Assembly (NCBI GenBank): GCA_903822175.1
Contig: CAIJOB010000033.1
Location: 1 to 58,302, forward strand
DNA length: 58,302 bases
Direction: 5' to 3'
Source: an uncultured Alphaproteobacteria bacterium
GTDB taxonomy: Bacteria; Pseudomonadota; Alphaproteobacteria; Caulobacterales; Caulobacteraceae
Positions 36,152 through 43,730 of the stretch are shown here, piece by piece. Under the pieces are notes generated by a model. It saw only the letters and a program-made list of their open reading frames with translations. It searched no databases and was not told where the DNA came from. How positions within the stretch are numbered: position 1 is the first letter of the stretch; each line of letters begins with the position of its first letter. A program made the position numbers and the translations under genes.

Positions 36152-36739
36152 CTAGGCTGCGGCGAAGGCCTCGCCCGTGGCGACCAGCAGCACCCGCGCC
36201 GGGCCTGACGGCGCCAGCAGCACATAGCCGGACGCCGCGTCGAAATAGACCCCGTCGCCCTTGGCCAGCGCCAGCGGCGCATAGAGATGGCTGCGGAATT
36301 CGACCGCCCCTTCGAGCACCAGCAGATAGGCCTCGCCCGGATGCGTCGCGGGCGGACCATGCGCGTCGGCCGTCTGCGCCGTCACCTCGACCATCACCGG
36401 CGAGAAGCTCTTCGACAGCAGATCCGCCGCCGCCGCGCGCCCCGCCGCGGGGCCGATCCGCACCGACCCGCCGTCGCCGGCCTTGGTCACCGAGCGGCGG
36501 CCCGACGGCGCGGCCGCGCCGTCCGCCTCGCGGGTCATCAGGCCTTCGAGATCGACCTCCAGCGCGCGGCACAGGCGCACCAGCTTGTCGTAGTTCAGCG
36601 CGTTCTGGCCCAGCTCCACCCGCGAAAGCGTGGAGATCGGCACGCCGCTCTCCTCGCTCAGCTGCGCCAGGCTCCAGCCGCGCGCCAGCCGAAGCTTGCG
36701 CAGGGCCGGCCCGAGCTTGTCCGAAAGTCGCGAGCGCAT
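36152..36739 (-). CDS. HTH (XRE) regulator with C-terminal cupin domain
   Basis: A 195-residue regulator. The N-terminal HTH_XRE domain reads ALRKLRLARGWSLAQLSEESGVPISTLSRVELGQN, and the C-terminal cupin (about residues 110-190) holds HPGEAYLLVLEGAVEF and GDGVYFDAASGYVLL. HTH-cupin proteins usually sense a small metabolite. The ATG at 36739 follows GGTGGG; TTG 36754 is less likely. Its own upstream region carries TTCCCA/TGGGAA arms, as do both chemoreceptor promoters, suggesting it may regulate itself and the chemoreceptors. Confidence 0.87.
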   Translation of the reverse strand: MRSRLSDKLGPALRKLRLARGWSLAQLSEESGVPISTLSRVELGQNALNYDKLVRLCRALEVDLEGLMTREADGAAAPSGRRSVTKAGDGGSVRIGPAAGRAAAADLLSKSFSPVMVEVTAQTADAHGPPATHPGEAYLLVLEGAVEFRSHLYAPLALAKGDGVYFDAASGYVLLAPSGPARVLLVATGEAFAAA

Positions 36740-36747
36740 CCCACCGA

Positions 36748-36773
36748 TTCCCAACTCACCTAGAATCTGGGAA
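36748..36773 (-). promoter_or_regulatory. Inverted TTCCCA-N14-TGGGAA upstream of the HTH-cupin gene
   Basis: Perfect 6-bp arms, TTCCCA at 36748-36753 and TGGGAA at 36768-36773, lie just before the HTH-cupin start. The same hexamers, with a 26-bp spacer, occur upstream of both chemoreceptor genes. This is compatible with an operator for the HTH-cupin protein. Spacer lengths differ by 12 bp, about one helical turn. Confidence 0.5.
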
Positions 36774-36808
36774 GCCTAGGGTGATTTCCGGCGCCGCAAC
36801 AGCCGCGC

Positions 36809-37090
36809 TCAGGCGAAGACGTTCAGCCTCTGGCCCTGCTGGGTCGCCGAGGGTTGGGCGGCCGTACTCGCCGCCTGCGAAACGCCAGCCAGGGCGCCGC
36901 CAAATGTTACCGCGGGCGTCTGGGTTTTGGGATCGGAAGGCGACGGCGGCTGGCTCTTGGCGTCAACGCCATAGGGCCCGTCCTTGGGGTGCGCCGGGTC
37001 GATATGCTGCTTGGCTTCGTCGACGTCCGTGCAGTTCTTGCACGAGTAGCCGTTCACCGTGACCGGGCTCGGATAGTTGACGGTGGTCAT
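36809..37090 (-). CDS. Small conserved-looking protein with a CxxC motif
   Basis: A 93-residue protein. Its N-terminal half has NGYSCKNCTDVDEAKQHIDPAHPKDGPYGVDA, with the only two cysteines in CKNC; the C-terminal half is Ala/Gln/Thr-rich and probably disordered. I recognise the first half as a type of short alphaproteobacterial protein but know no function. AAGGGCG precedes the ATG. It lies upstream of the HTH-cupin gene on the same strand (69 bp gap). The CxxC could bind a metal or take part in redox. Confidence 0.75.
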   Translation of the reverse strand: MTTVNYPSPVTVNGYSCKNCTDVDEAKQHIDPAHPKDGPYGVDAKSQPPSPSDPKTQTPAVTFGGALAGVSQAASTAAQPSATQQGQRLNVFA

Positions 37091-37155
37091 GGTTCGCCCT
37101 TCTGACGGACCGTTGGCGGCCCTGTCAGGCTAGTTCGCCGGTCTAAACAAATCGG

Positions 37156-38634
37156 TTACAGCGCCGCTTTCGCAGCCCGCAGGCTTTCGCCCGAGGCCCA
37201 GGTCGCATGCGTGCCGGAGGAAATCCGGTGCGGCAGGCGGATGCGGCAGACCGGCCCGGCTTCGATATCCTTGGCGTCGATCAACACGCATTCGGAGGCG
37301 TCAGCCGCCATGTCGGTGATGAAGCTGACCAGATAGCCGTCGTCCTCATCCACCGCCCCAACGCGCGGCGCGAACGGCGCTTCGGACCCATAGCGGTGCT
37401 CGCCAAAGCTCACGCTCTGCGAGGCGCCGGTCTCCAGGTCGTGCTTGACGATGCCGGTGAACAGGAACCACCCCGGCTTCGACGTCGTCGAATAGAGGTA
37501 GCGGCCCTTCTTCCCGGCGGTCTGCTGGTTGAACGATCCGAACTCCAGGATGCGGTCGTCCAGCAGGCCTTCCGTCACCGCCCCGGTCTTCAGGTTGAAG
37601 CGCCAGCGGTAGAGCTTCGGCTTCATCGAGTGCTCGTCGAGATAGGCCATGATCTGGCCGAGCTTCGGTCCGTAGCCCTCCAGCGGCGGCGGCTGCGGGT
37701 CCTCCTGGAAGTAGCCGTCGAGCACCACCTCATCGCCCTCCTCGTAGGCGTTCATGAAGTGCAGGACGAAGCACGGCTTGGCCTCGAACCAGCGGATATT
37801 CTCCGGCTGGCCGAACCTGGGCACGATGGCAAAGCGGGTCGGCAGGTCGCGATAGAACCGCGCGGCGTGATAGCCCTTGGGCAGCAGGTTCGGGTCCCAG
37901 AACAGCGGCAGGTCGGCGAAGATCGAATACCGCGTCGTGAACGCCATGTCGTGCGGCAGGCGCGGCCCCGGCAGCGGGATCGGCACATAGTGCTTCAGCC
38001 GGTTGTCGGCCCCGACCACGCCGTAGTGCATGTAGGGCGCCTGCTTGGAATAGTTGAAAAACAGCAGCTCGCCGGTCGCCTCATCGACCTTGCAGTGGGC
38101 CGAGATCCCGTCCGGCGGCACCCAACCCTCCGTACCCAGATTATCCAGCGTCAGCGGGTCCAGCCGGTAGCCCTCGCCGCACTGGTAGAAGGTCGAGAGG
38201 ATCTGGCCCGCGTGCACCACAACGTCCGTAGACGACGAGTCCTTCAACGACCCCTGCGCGCCCCAACCCGGGCGCTTGGAGTTGGCGGGATGCTCGGCCA
38301 GGCCCGCCCACAGCGCCTCGCCCGCCGTCGCCTCCGCCTCGAATCCCTTGGTGCGCACGAAGCGGTTGCGGTAGCTGGCCTTGCCGTCCGCGAACGCCAT
38401 GACGTGGATCATCCCATCGCCGTCGAACGGGTGATAGAAGCCGATCGGCGCATGCACCGGGTTCTCGGTGTTGCGCACATAGACCCCGTCAATGTCGCGC
38501 GGAATCTCGCCGGCGATCAGCTGCAGATCGGTGGCGTCATATTCCTCGAAGTTCGGCGTCCAGGCCCCGGTCATATAGGGGTGGTCGGTGTCCCCGAGCG
38601 TGGCGGCGACGCGGTTGATCAGCGTGATCGCCAT
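37156..38634 (-). CDS. Carotenoid cleavage / lignostilbene dioxygenase family
   Basis: A 492-residue member of the carotenoid oxygenase family, which cleaves a double bond in carotenoids or stilbenoids with Fe(II) and O2. Four iron-binding His are likely in GISAHCKVD, LPHDMAFT, VLHFMNAYEEGD and SSGTHATW. The start IDGVYVRNTENPVHAP and HPFDGDGMIH are family landmarks. It starts 5 bp after the DUF1295 stop, so it is the last gene of an esterase-DUF1295-oxygenase operon. No carotenoid biosynthesis genes are nearby, which favours catabolism of an imported substrate. Confidence 0.92.
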   Translation of the reverse strand: MAITLINRVAATLGDTDHPYMTGAWTPNFEEYDATDLQLIAGEIPRDIDGVYVRNTENPVHAPIGFYHPFDGDGMIHVMAFADGKASYRNRFVRTKGFEAEATAGEALWAGLAEHPANSKRPGWGAQGSLKDSSSTDVVVHAGQILSTFYQCGEGYRLDPLTLDNLGTEGWVPPDGISAHCKVDEATGELLFFNYSKQAPYMHYGVVGADNRLKHYVPIPLPGPRLPHDMAFTTRYSIFADLPLFWDPNLLPKGYHAARFYRDLPTRFAIVPRFGQPENIRWFEAKPCFVLHFMNAYEEGDEVVLDGYFQEDPQPPPLEGYGPKLGQIMAYLDEHSMKPKLYRWRFNLKTGAVTEGLLDDRILEFGSFNQQTAGKKGRYLYSTTSKPGWFLFTGIVKHDLETGASQSVSFGEHRYGSEAPFAPRVGAVDEDDGYLVSFITDMAADASECVLIDAKDIEAGPVCRIRLPHRISSGTHATWASGESLRAAKAAL

Positions 38635-38639
38635 GGCGG

Positions 38640-39476
38640 TCAGGCTCCCGCTTCAGCCGGCTTCGGCGGCCAGGGGATCAGCGAGCTGGTGCGGCGCTGA
38701 TAGTCGTCATAGCCCGGCCGCGTCTTGGTCAGCCGGCGCTCGTAGGTGATGCCGCCGCTGAAGCGGGTCAGAACGAAGATCAGCAGCAGCGGGCCGGGCA
38801 GAGCCCACAGGCCCAGCGGCGTCTCCGCGGCGATCAGATAGAGGCCCACCCAGGCGCAGATGTCGCCGAAGTAGTTGGGATGCCGGGTGTAGCGCCACAG
38901 CCCGCCCGCATAGACCTGGCCCTGGTTCGCGGGGTCGGCCTTGAAGCGGGTGATCTGGGCGTCGCCGATGGTCTCGAAGGCCGTGCCGAACAGCGACAGC
39001 GCGGCGCCCGCCCAGCCGAGCCAGCCGACGCCGGCGTCGACACCGTTGGGGGCGGCCCCAATCTGCCCAAGCTGCACCGGCAGCGCCACGATCCACAGCA
39101 AGGGCGCCTGCAGCAGGAACACCAGCCGGAGCGACGCATGGGCGTAGCTCCAGCCCCGCTCAGCCTTGGCCTTCTCCATCATCCGCACATAGCGCCGGTC
39201 CGGCCCATGGGCCCGCCAGCGCAGGATCAGGTGAAAGCCCAGCCGCAGCGACCAGGCGAGGCAGAGGCCGATCAGCAGCAGCTGGCGCAGGCCGGAACCG
39301 CCGACCTGGACCCAGGTCGCGAGCGCCATCCCGCCCATGCCGAAGCCCCAGACCGAATCGATGAAGCTCACATCGCGGATCGCCGAGGCGACCAGCCAGA
39401 GCAGCGCGAAGGCCACGACACAGAGGCCGAAATTGATCGCTAGAATCTGCGCGAGTTCGGACAGCGGCAGGGTCAT
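38640..39476 (-). CDS. DUF1295 membrane enzyme, steroid 5-alpha-reductase-like
   Basis: A 278-residue integral membrane protein with about seven helices. The C-terminal signature RFKADPANQGQVYAGGLWRYTRHPNYFGD is typical of DUF1295 and of the steroid 5-alpha-reductase/isoprenylcysteine methyltransferase superfamily, where it binds NADPH or a related cofactor. The ATG at 39476 follows GGATGAGG; a TTG at 39494 lies 18 bp upstream. It sits 14 bp after the esterase gene and 5 bp before the oxygenase gene. A reductase acting on a hydrophobic enone is a reasonable guess. Confidence 0.87.
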   Translation of the reverse strand: MTLPLSELAQILAINFGLCVVAFALLWLVASAIRDVSFIDSVWGFGMGGMALATWVQVGGSGLRQLLLIGLCLAWSLRLGFHLILRWRAHGPDRRYVRMMEKAKAERGWSYAHASLRLVFLLQAPLLWIVALPVQLGQIGAAPNGVDAGVGWLGWAGAALSLFGTAFETIGDAQITRFKADPANQGQVYAGGLWRYTRHPNYFGDICAWVGLYLIAAETPLGLWALPGPLLLIFVLTRFSGGITYERRLTKTRPGYDDYQRRTSSLIPWPPKPAEAGA

Positions 39477-39490
39477 GCGGGCCTCATCCT

Positions 39491-41110
39491 TCAACCGGCC
39501 CGGGCCGGCTCTTTTTCCCAGAACTTACGGAAGGCGCTGCGCGGGTCGTTCTCCACTCTAGTCGCGCCGCCGCCAAACACCATCGTCGCCCGGTCCGGCA
39601 ACTTGTACGATGGCCAATGCGGGATCCGCGCGTTGTTCGGGTCGCCCGTCGCGGCAAAGCTCACCCACACCGACGCCAGCTGGTCGGCCAACCCGATCGC
39701 CACAGCCCCGGTCTCGTTCAGCGCGCCCCGCACATCGTGCAAACTCGGCCCCACGTCGGAGCCGTGCGGCGTGCCATAGCGGCCGCCGTAGGAGGGGCTC
39801 GGCTCCCGCCACAGATAGCTCCACACCGGCGCGCCACCCTGCGCGGCCTTGCGCTCGGTCTCGGTCAGCGAATTCTTGCGGAACACCTCGTCGGTATCGA
39901 ACCGCGCCTGCAGCACGAACGGCGTCGCCTTGGGGTCCTCGTCCCGATACATGGCGGTCAGCGCGTCAGCCCGCGCCTCGCCCACCCGCTTGGCGACGAA
40001 GGCGCGCAGGCCCTTTTCGTCCAGGTTGAAGTTGGCCATCCGGTAGGCCCGCTCGTCGATCACGTTGGAGCAGATCATCGGCACATTGGCCGAGACCGCC
40101 GGCGCGTCGGGATCGAAGGGATGGCGCGGCAGGATCGTGCCGTCCAGCGAGGGCGAGAAGCTGCGCGGCGCCTCGCCCTTAGCCCGGTCGGCGGCCTCCA
40201 TATTGGCCTGGGCGGTCAGGAGAGCCTCGTAGGGCAGCGCCTGCAGTTTCGCGGTGTCCGACGGCTTCAGATCCAGCGCCTTCAGGAACGCCGCCGTGCC
40301 GGCCTGCGCCTGTTCGGCGGTGGACAGCCGCAGCGTCGCCCCGCTCATCACGCCCGCCCGCTGGAACAGGCCCTTGGCCGACGGCATCGACATCAGCACC
40401 GACGTCTTCGCGCCGCCGCCCGATTGGCCGAACGCCAGCACCCGGTTGGGGTCGCCGCCGAACGCCTCGGCGTTTTCCTTGATCCAGGCCAGCGCGGCCA
40501 CGAGGTCCATCATCCCGACCCCGCCGGAATGGGCGAACCGCTCCCCCTGCGCCGCCAGGTTCAGATAGCCGAAGGCGCCTAGCCGGTGGTTGACCGTGAT
40601 CACCACGCAGTCGCCAAACCGCGCCAGCTCCTCCCCGTCGAACCCCGGCGAATTGCCCGACCCGCCATAGAACCCGCCGCCGTGGATGTGCAGCAGCACC
40701 GGCTTTTTGGCGGCCCGGTCCAGCGTCGTCGTCCAGACGTTGGCCACCAGGCAGTCCTCGCCCATGCCACCCGGCTGGATGTCGAACATGATCATCCCGC
40801 CATAGGCGTTGGCCCGGCTGTTGGGCATCTGCGGCGCGATCTGGCCGTACTCGTAGGCGTCGCGCACCCCGGCCCATTTTGGCGGCGGCGCGGGCGGCAG
40901 GAAGCGGTTCTTGCCGGCGGTCGACGCCCCGTAGCGCAGCCCCTTGAACATCTTCACCCCGCCGGCCGCGACGCCGCGCACCTTGCCCTGGGCAGTCTCC
41001 ACCACCGGGAAGATGTCGGTCTGCACGATCAGCGCGCGGCTGGAGCCCGCTGCCAGCAAGCCGCCCAACCCGACAGCCCCGGCCAGAATGGACCTGCGAT
41101 TGTGGATCAT
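39491..41110 (-). CDS. Type B carboxylesterase, exported
   Basis: A 539-residue carboxylesterase/lipase. The leader [23 protein letters not shown] looks twin-arginine. Features are [28 protein letters not shown] (oxyanion hole) and FGQSGGGAK with the nucleophilic Ser. A Glu in the NVIDERAY region and a His in [13 protein letters not shown] complete the likely triad. It is first in the operon with DUF1295 and carotenoid oxygenase genes, so it may release the oxygenase substrate from an ester in the periplasm. It is divergent from yeiH across 161 bp. Confidence 0.9.
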   Translation of the reverse strand: MIHNRRSILAGAVGLGGLLAAGSSRALIVQTDIFPVVETAQGKVRGVAAGGVKMFKGLRYGASTAGKNRFLPPAPPPKWAGVRDAYEYGQIAPQMPNSRANAYGGMIMFDIQPGGMGEDCLVANVWTTTLDRAAKKPVLLHIHGGGFYGGSGNSPGFDGEELARFGDCVVITVNHRLGAFGYLNLAAQGERFAHSGGVGMMDLVAALAWIKENAEAFGGDPNRVLAFGQSGGGAKTSVLMSMPSAKGLFQRAGVMSGATLRLSTAEQAQAGTAAFLKALDLKPSDTAKLQALPYEALLTAQANMEAADRAKGEAPRSFSPSLDGTILPRHPFDPDAPAVSANVPMICSNVIDERAYRMANFNLDEKGLRAFVAKRVGEARADALTAMYRDEDPKATPFVLQARFDTDEVFRKNSLTETERKAAQGGAPVWSYLWREPSPSYGGRYGTPHGSDVGPSLHDVRGALNETGAVAIGLADQLASVWVSFAATGDPNNARIPHWPSYKLPDRATMVFGGGATRVENDPRSAFRKFWEKEPARAG

Positions 41111-41271
41111 GGCGACGCCTCCCCCAGCTTTTCGGCGAGCCTAGTGCGGCCGCTCGGATTCTGCGAGCCTTCCTGCTTACAAACCGAACGCCCCGCGCTC
41201 TGGCGCCGAAACGCAAACCGGGCCAGCTTGCGGCCAAAATCAGCGGACAGATTCAGCGGGGCGGGACAACC

Positions 41272-42369
41272 ATGGTCAACCGGGACATCGATACGGACGC
41301 CGCCCAGGCGCACGAGATGTTCCAGTCCTTCGACTTCATGGAGGGCCTGCCGGAAACCGCGCCTGCCACCTCGGCGCGGCTGAGTCCTCAAGCCTTCGTG
41401 CAGCGGGTCTATCCCGGCGTCCTGGTGGCGATCACCATCGCGCTCGCCGCCGACTGGCTGGCCGGCCACTACAAGGCGCCGGTGATGCTGTTTGCGCTGT
41501 TGTTCGGCATGACCTTCCACTTCCTGCATGAGGAAGGCCGCTGCATCCCCGGCATCGAGTTCGCCTCGAAGGCCATCCTGCGCACCGGCGTCGCCCTGCT
41601 GGGCGCGCGGATCACCGTCGAGCAGATCGTGGCGCTGGGCCCCGTGCCGATCGCCATGGTGGTGGCGGGCGTCACCACCACCATCCTGATGGGCCTGCTG
41701 CTGGCCCGCGTGCTGGGCCTGAGCCGCAGCTTTGGCGTCCTGTCCGGCGGCTCGGTCGGCATTTGCGGCGCCTCGGCGGCCCTGGCCATCGCCTCGGTCC
41801 TGCCGAAGAACAAGGAGAGCGAGCGCGACGTGATCCTGGCGGTCGTGGTGGTCACCGGGCTGTCGACCATCGCCATGATCCTCTACCCGATGCTGGTGCC
41901 GATCATCGGCCTGGACAACGAGCGCGCCGGTTTCTTCCTCGGCGGCACCATCCACGACGTCGCCCAGGTGGTGGGCGCGGGCTACACCATCTCGCAAAAG
42001 ACCGGCGACGTGGCGACCTATGTGAAGCTGCTACGGGTGGCCATGCTGCTGCCGGTGGTCGGGACCATCGCGCTGGTCCTGTCGCGCGGCCGCGGCGGCG
42101 GGTCGGGGCCCAAGGTGCCGCTCCCCTGGTTCCTGTTCGGCTTCGCCGCCCTGGTGGCGATCAACAGCCTGGGCGTCCTGCCCAAGGCCGCGGTCACCGG
42201 CGCCACGGACATCTCCCGCTGGCTGCTCGTCGTGGCGATCTCGGCGCTCGGCATGAAGACCTCGTTCAAGGCCCTGATCGCCGCCGGCTGGCGCCCCGTC
42301 GCCACCATGGTGCTGGAGACCCTGTGGATCGCCGGCCTGGTGCTCGGCATCGTCGAGTTCGCGACCTAG
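41272..42369 (+). CDS. YeiH/UPF0324 family membrane transporter
   Basis: A 365-residue membrane protein with about ten helices after a soluble 48-residue N-terminus. The motifs HFLHEEGRCIPGIEFASKAILRTGVALLGARIT and LSGGSVGICGASAALAIASVLP are typical of the YeiH/UPF0324 family, annotated as putative sulfate exporters. GGGCGGGACAACC precedes the ATG, a weak ribosome site. It stands between the esterase operon (divergent) and the secretion operon (same strand, 128 bp). If it moves sulfate or sulfite it could complement the sulfatase, but the two are distant. Confidence 0.88.
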   Translation: MVNRDIDTDAAQAHEMFQSFDFMEGLPETAPATSARLSPQAFVQRVYPGVLVAITIALAADWLAGHYKAPVMLFALLFGMTFHFLHEEGRCIPGIEFASKAILRTGVALLGARITVEQIVALGPVPIAMVVAGVTTTILMGLLLARVLGLSRSFGVLSGGSVGICGASAALAIASVLPKNKESERDVILAVVVVTGLSTIAMILYPMLVPIIGLDNERAGFFLGGTIHDVAQVVGAGYTISQKTGDVATYVKLLRVAMLLPVVGTIALVLSRGRGGGSGPKVPLPWFLFGFAALVAINSLGVLPKAAVTGATDISRWLLVVAISALGMKTSFKALIAAGWRPVATMVLETLWIAGLVLGIVEFAT

Positions 42370-42497
42370 GCGCCTGCGCCCCAGAGCTGGGCGAGGATTT
42401 AGCTGACCAAAGATTCGCTAACCAAACCGCGACAAAGCGGTCTGGCCCCGCGTCCTCAGGATGGGGTAACGTCGAGGCCTCTGTTTTGGGGCGACGC

Positions 42498-43130
42498 ATG
42501 GGGCGCAGGATCACAGTTCGGCGGACGGTCGGCGCGGCCCTGGCGGCGCTCGCCTGCGCCGTGGGCGGTCCAGCCTGCGCGCAAGTGCTGTCGATCGGCG
42601 ACGACGGCGCGGTCACCACCTATGCCGGCCCCGCCGTCTACACCTCTGAGGGGGTGACTTCCCTGACGCCGAAAGCGGCCGTCCCGGCGGCGGTCGCCCC
42701 GGCCGAAATCGCCCGCGCGCTCGACGAGTCCGCTCAGCGCCACGCGGTCAGCGCGCCGCTGGTTCAGGCCGTCGCCTGGGAGGAATCGCGCTTCCACCAG
42801 AACGTGGTTTCGCCCAAGGGCGCGCTGGGTGTGATGCAGCTGATGCCCGACACGGCGCGGGCGCTGGGCGTCGACGCTAACGATGTTCGCGCCAACATAG
42901 ATGGCGGAGTCGCCTATCTTTCGCATATGCTGCAGCTGTTCGAGGGCGATTTGCCCCGGGCTTTGGCGGCTTACAACGCCGGGCCAGGGGCCGTGCAGCG
43001 CTATGGCGGGGTTCCGCCGTACGCCGAGACGAAGGCCTATGTACGCGCGATCCTCGCCCGACTCCCTCCAGAGAGTCTCCCCACCGCCCCCATTTTTACC
43101 GGCAGCGGCGCCGCAGCGCGCGTGGAGTAA
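42498..43130 (+). CDS. virB1: VirB1-like lytic transglycosylase
   Basis: A 210-residue exported SLT-type lytic transglycosylase. The signal peptide covers about residues 1-28 (ending ACAQ). The catalytic Glu is E96 in AVAWEESRFH, followed by GALGVMQLMPDTARALGV and AYNAGPGAVQRYGG. It opens peptidoglycan for assembly of the secretion channel. The ATG at 42498 is chosen by the signal peptide. It is the first gene of a continuous virB operon, 4 bp before virB2. Confidence 0.88.
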   Translation: MGRRITVRRTVGAALAALACAVGGPACAQVLSIGDDGAVTTYAGPAVYTSEGVTSLTPKAAVPAAVAPAEIARALDESAQRHAVSAPLVQAVAWEESRFHQNVVSPKGALGVMQLMPDTARALGVDANDVRANIDGGVAYLSHMLQLFEGDLPRALAAYNAGPGAVQRYGGVPPYAETKAYVRAILARLPPESLPTAPIFTGSGAAARVE

Positions 43131-43134
43131 GCCT

Positions 43135-43443
43135 ATGAAAGCCCGTGCGTCCCTCATCCTTGCGTCGGCCGTCGCCTACGCCGGCGCCGCCCACGCCCAG
43201 ACCGGCGGCGACCCCGCCGGCTCCTCACCGCTGATCGCGGCGCTGGACTGGGTGCAGGGAACCCTGCTCGGCAACCTCGCCACCACCGCCGCCGTGATCG
43301 CCGTCGCCGCCGTGGGCTTCCTGATGCTCACGGGACGGATGGACTGGCGCCGTGGCCTGACCGTGGTCATCGGCTGCTTCATCATCTTCGGCGCGGTCTC
43401 CATCGTCGCCGGCATCCGCTCCCTGGCCGGAGGGCTGCACTAG
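43135..43443 (+). CDS. virB2: VirB2/TrbC major pilin
   Basis: A 102-residue TrbC/VirB2 pilin. The signal peptide (residues 1-21, ending AHAQ) is followed by two hydrophobic helices (about 45-65 and 74-96) separated by the short basic loop GRMDWRRG, the usual VirB2 hairpin. It forms the pilus or channel-tip fibre of the T4SS. It lies 4 bp after virB1 and 2 bp before virB3. Confidence 0.88.
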   Translation: MKARASLILASAVAYAGAAHAQTGGDPAGSSPLIAALDWVQGTLLGNLATTAAVIAVAAVGFLMLTGRMDWRRGLTVVIGCFIIFGAVSIVAGIRSLAGGLH

Positions 43444-43445
43444 CC

Positions 43446-43730
43446 ATGGCCCGCCTCGCCTCCGATCCCGTCTTCGCCGCGCTCACCCGGCCGCAGATGA
43501 TCGGCGGCGTGACCTATGCGTTCGCGGTGTTCAACCTGATCGTCACCGTCGAGGCCTTCCTGATCACCCGCTCGTTCTGGGCGCTGGGCTTGGCCGCCGT
43601 CCTCCACGCCGCCGGCTATCTCGGCTGTCTGCGGGAGCCGCGGTTCTTCGACATCTGGATGACCAAGCTGCGCACCTGTCCGCGGGTGAAGAACTTCGGC
43701 TTCTGGCGGGGGAACTCCTACCGCCCATGA
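43446..43730 (+). CDS. virB3: VirB3 inner-membrane component
   Basis: A 94-residue VirB3-like protein: a short cytoplasmic N-terminus (DPVFAALTRPQMIGGVTYAF), two close membrane helices, and a basic tail. VirB3 works with the VirB4 ATPase at the inner membrane. Its stop overlaps the virB4 start (ATGA, 43727-43730). Confidence 0.87.
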   Translation: MARLASDPVFAALTRPQMIGGVTYAFAVFNLIVTVEAFLITRSFWALGLAAVLHAAGYLGCLREPRFFDIWMTKLRTCPRVKNFGFWRGNSYRP

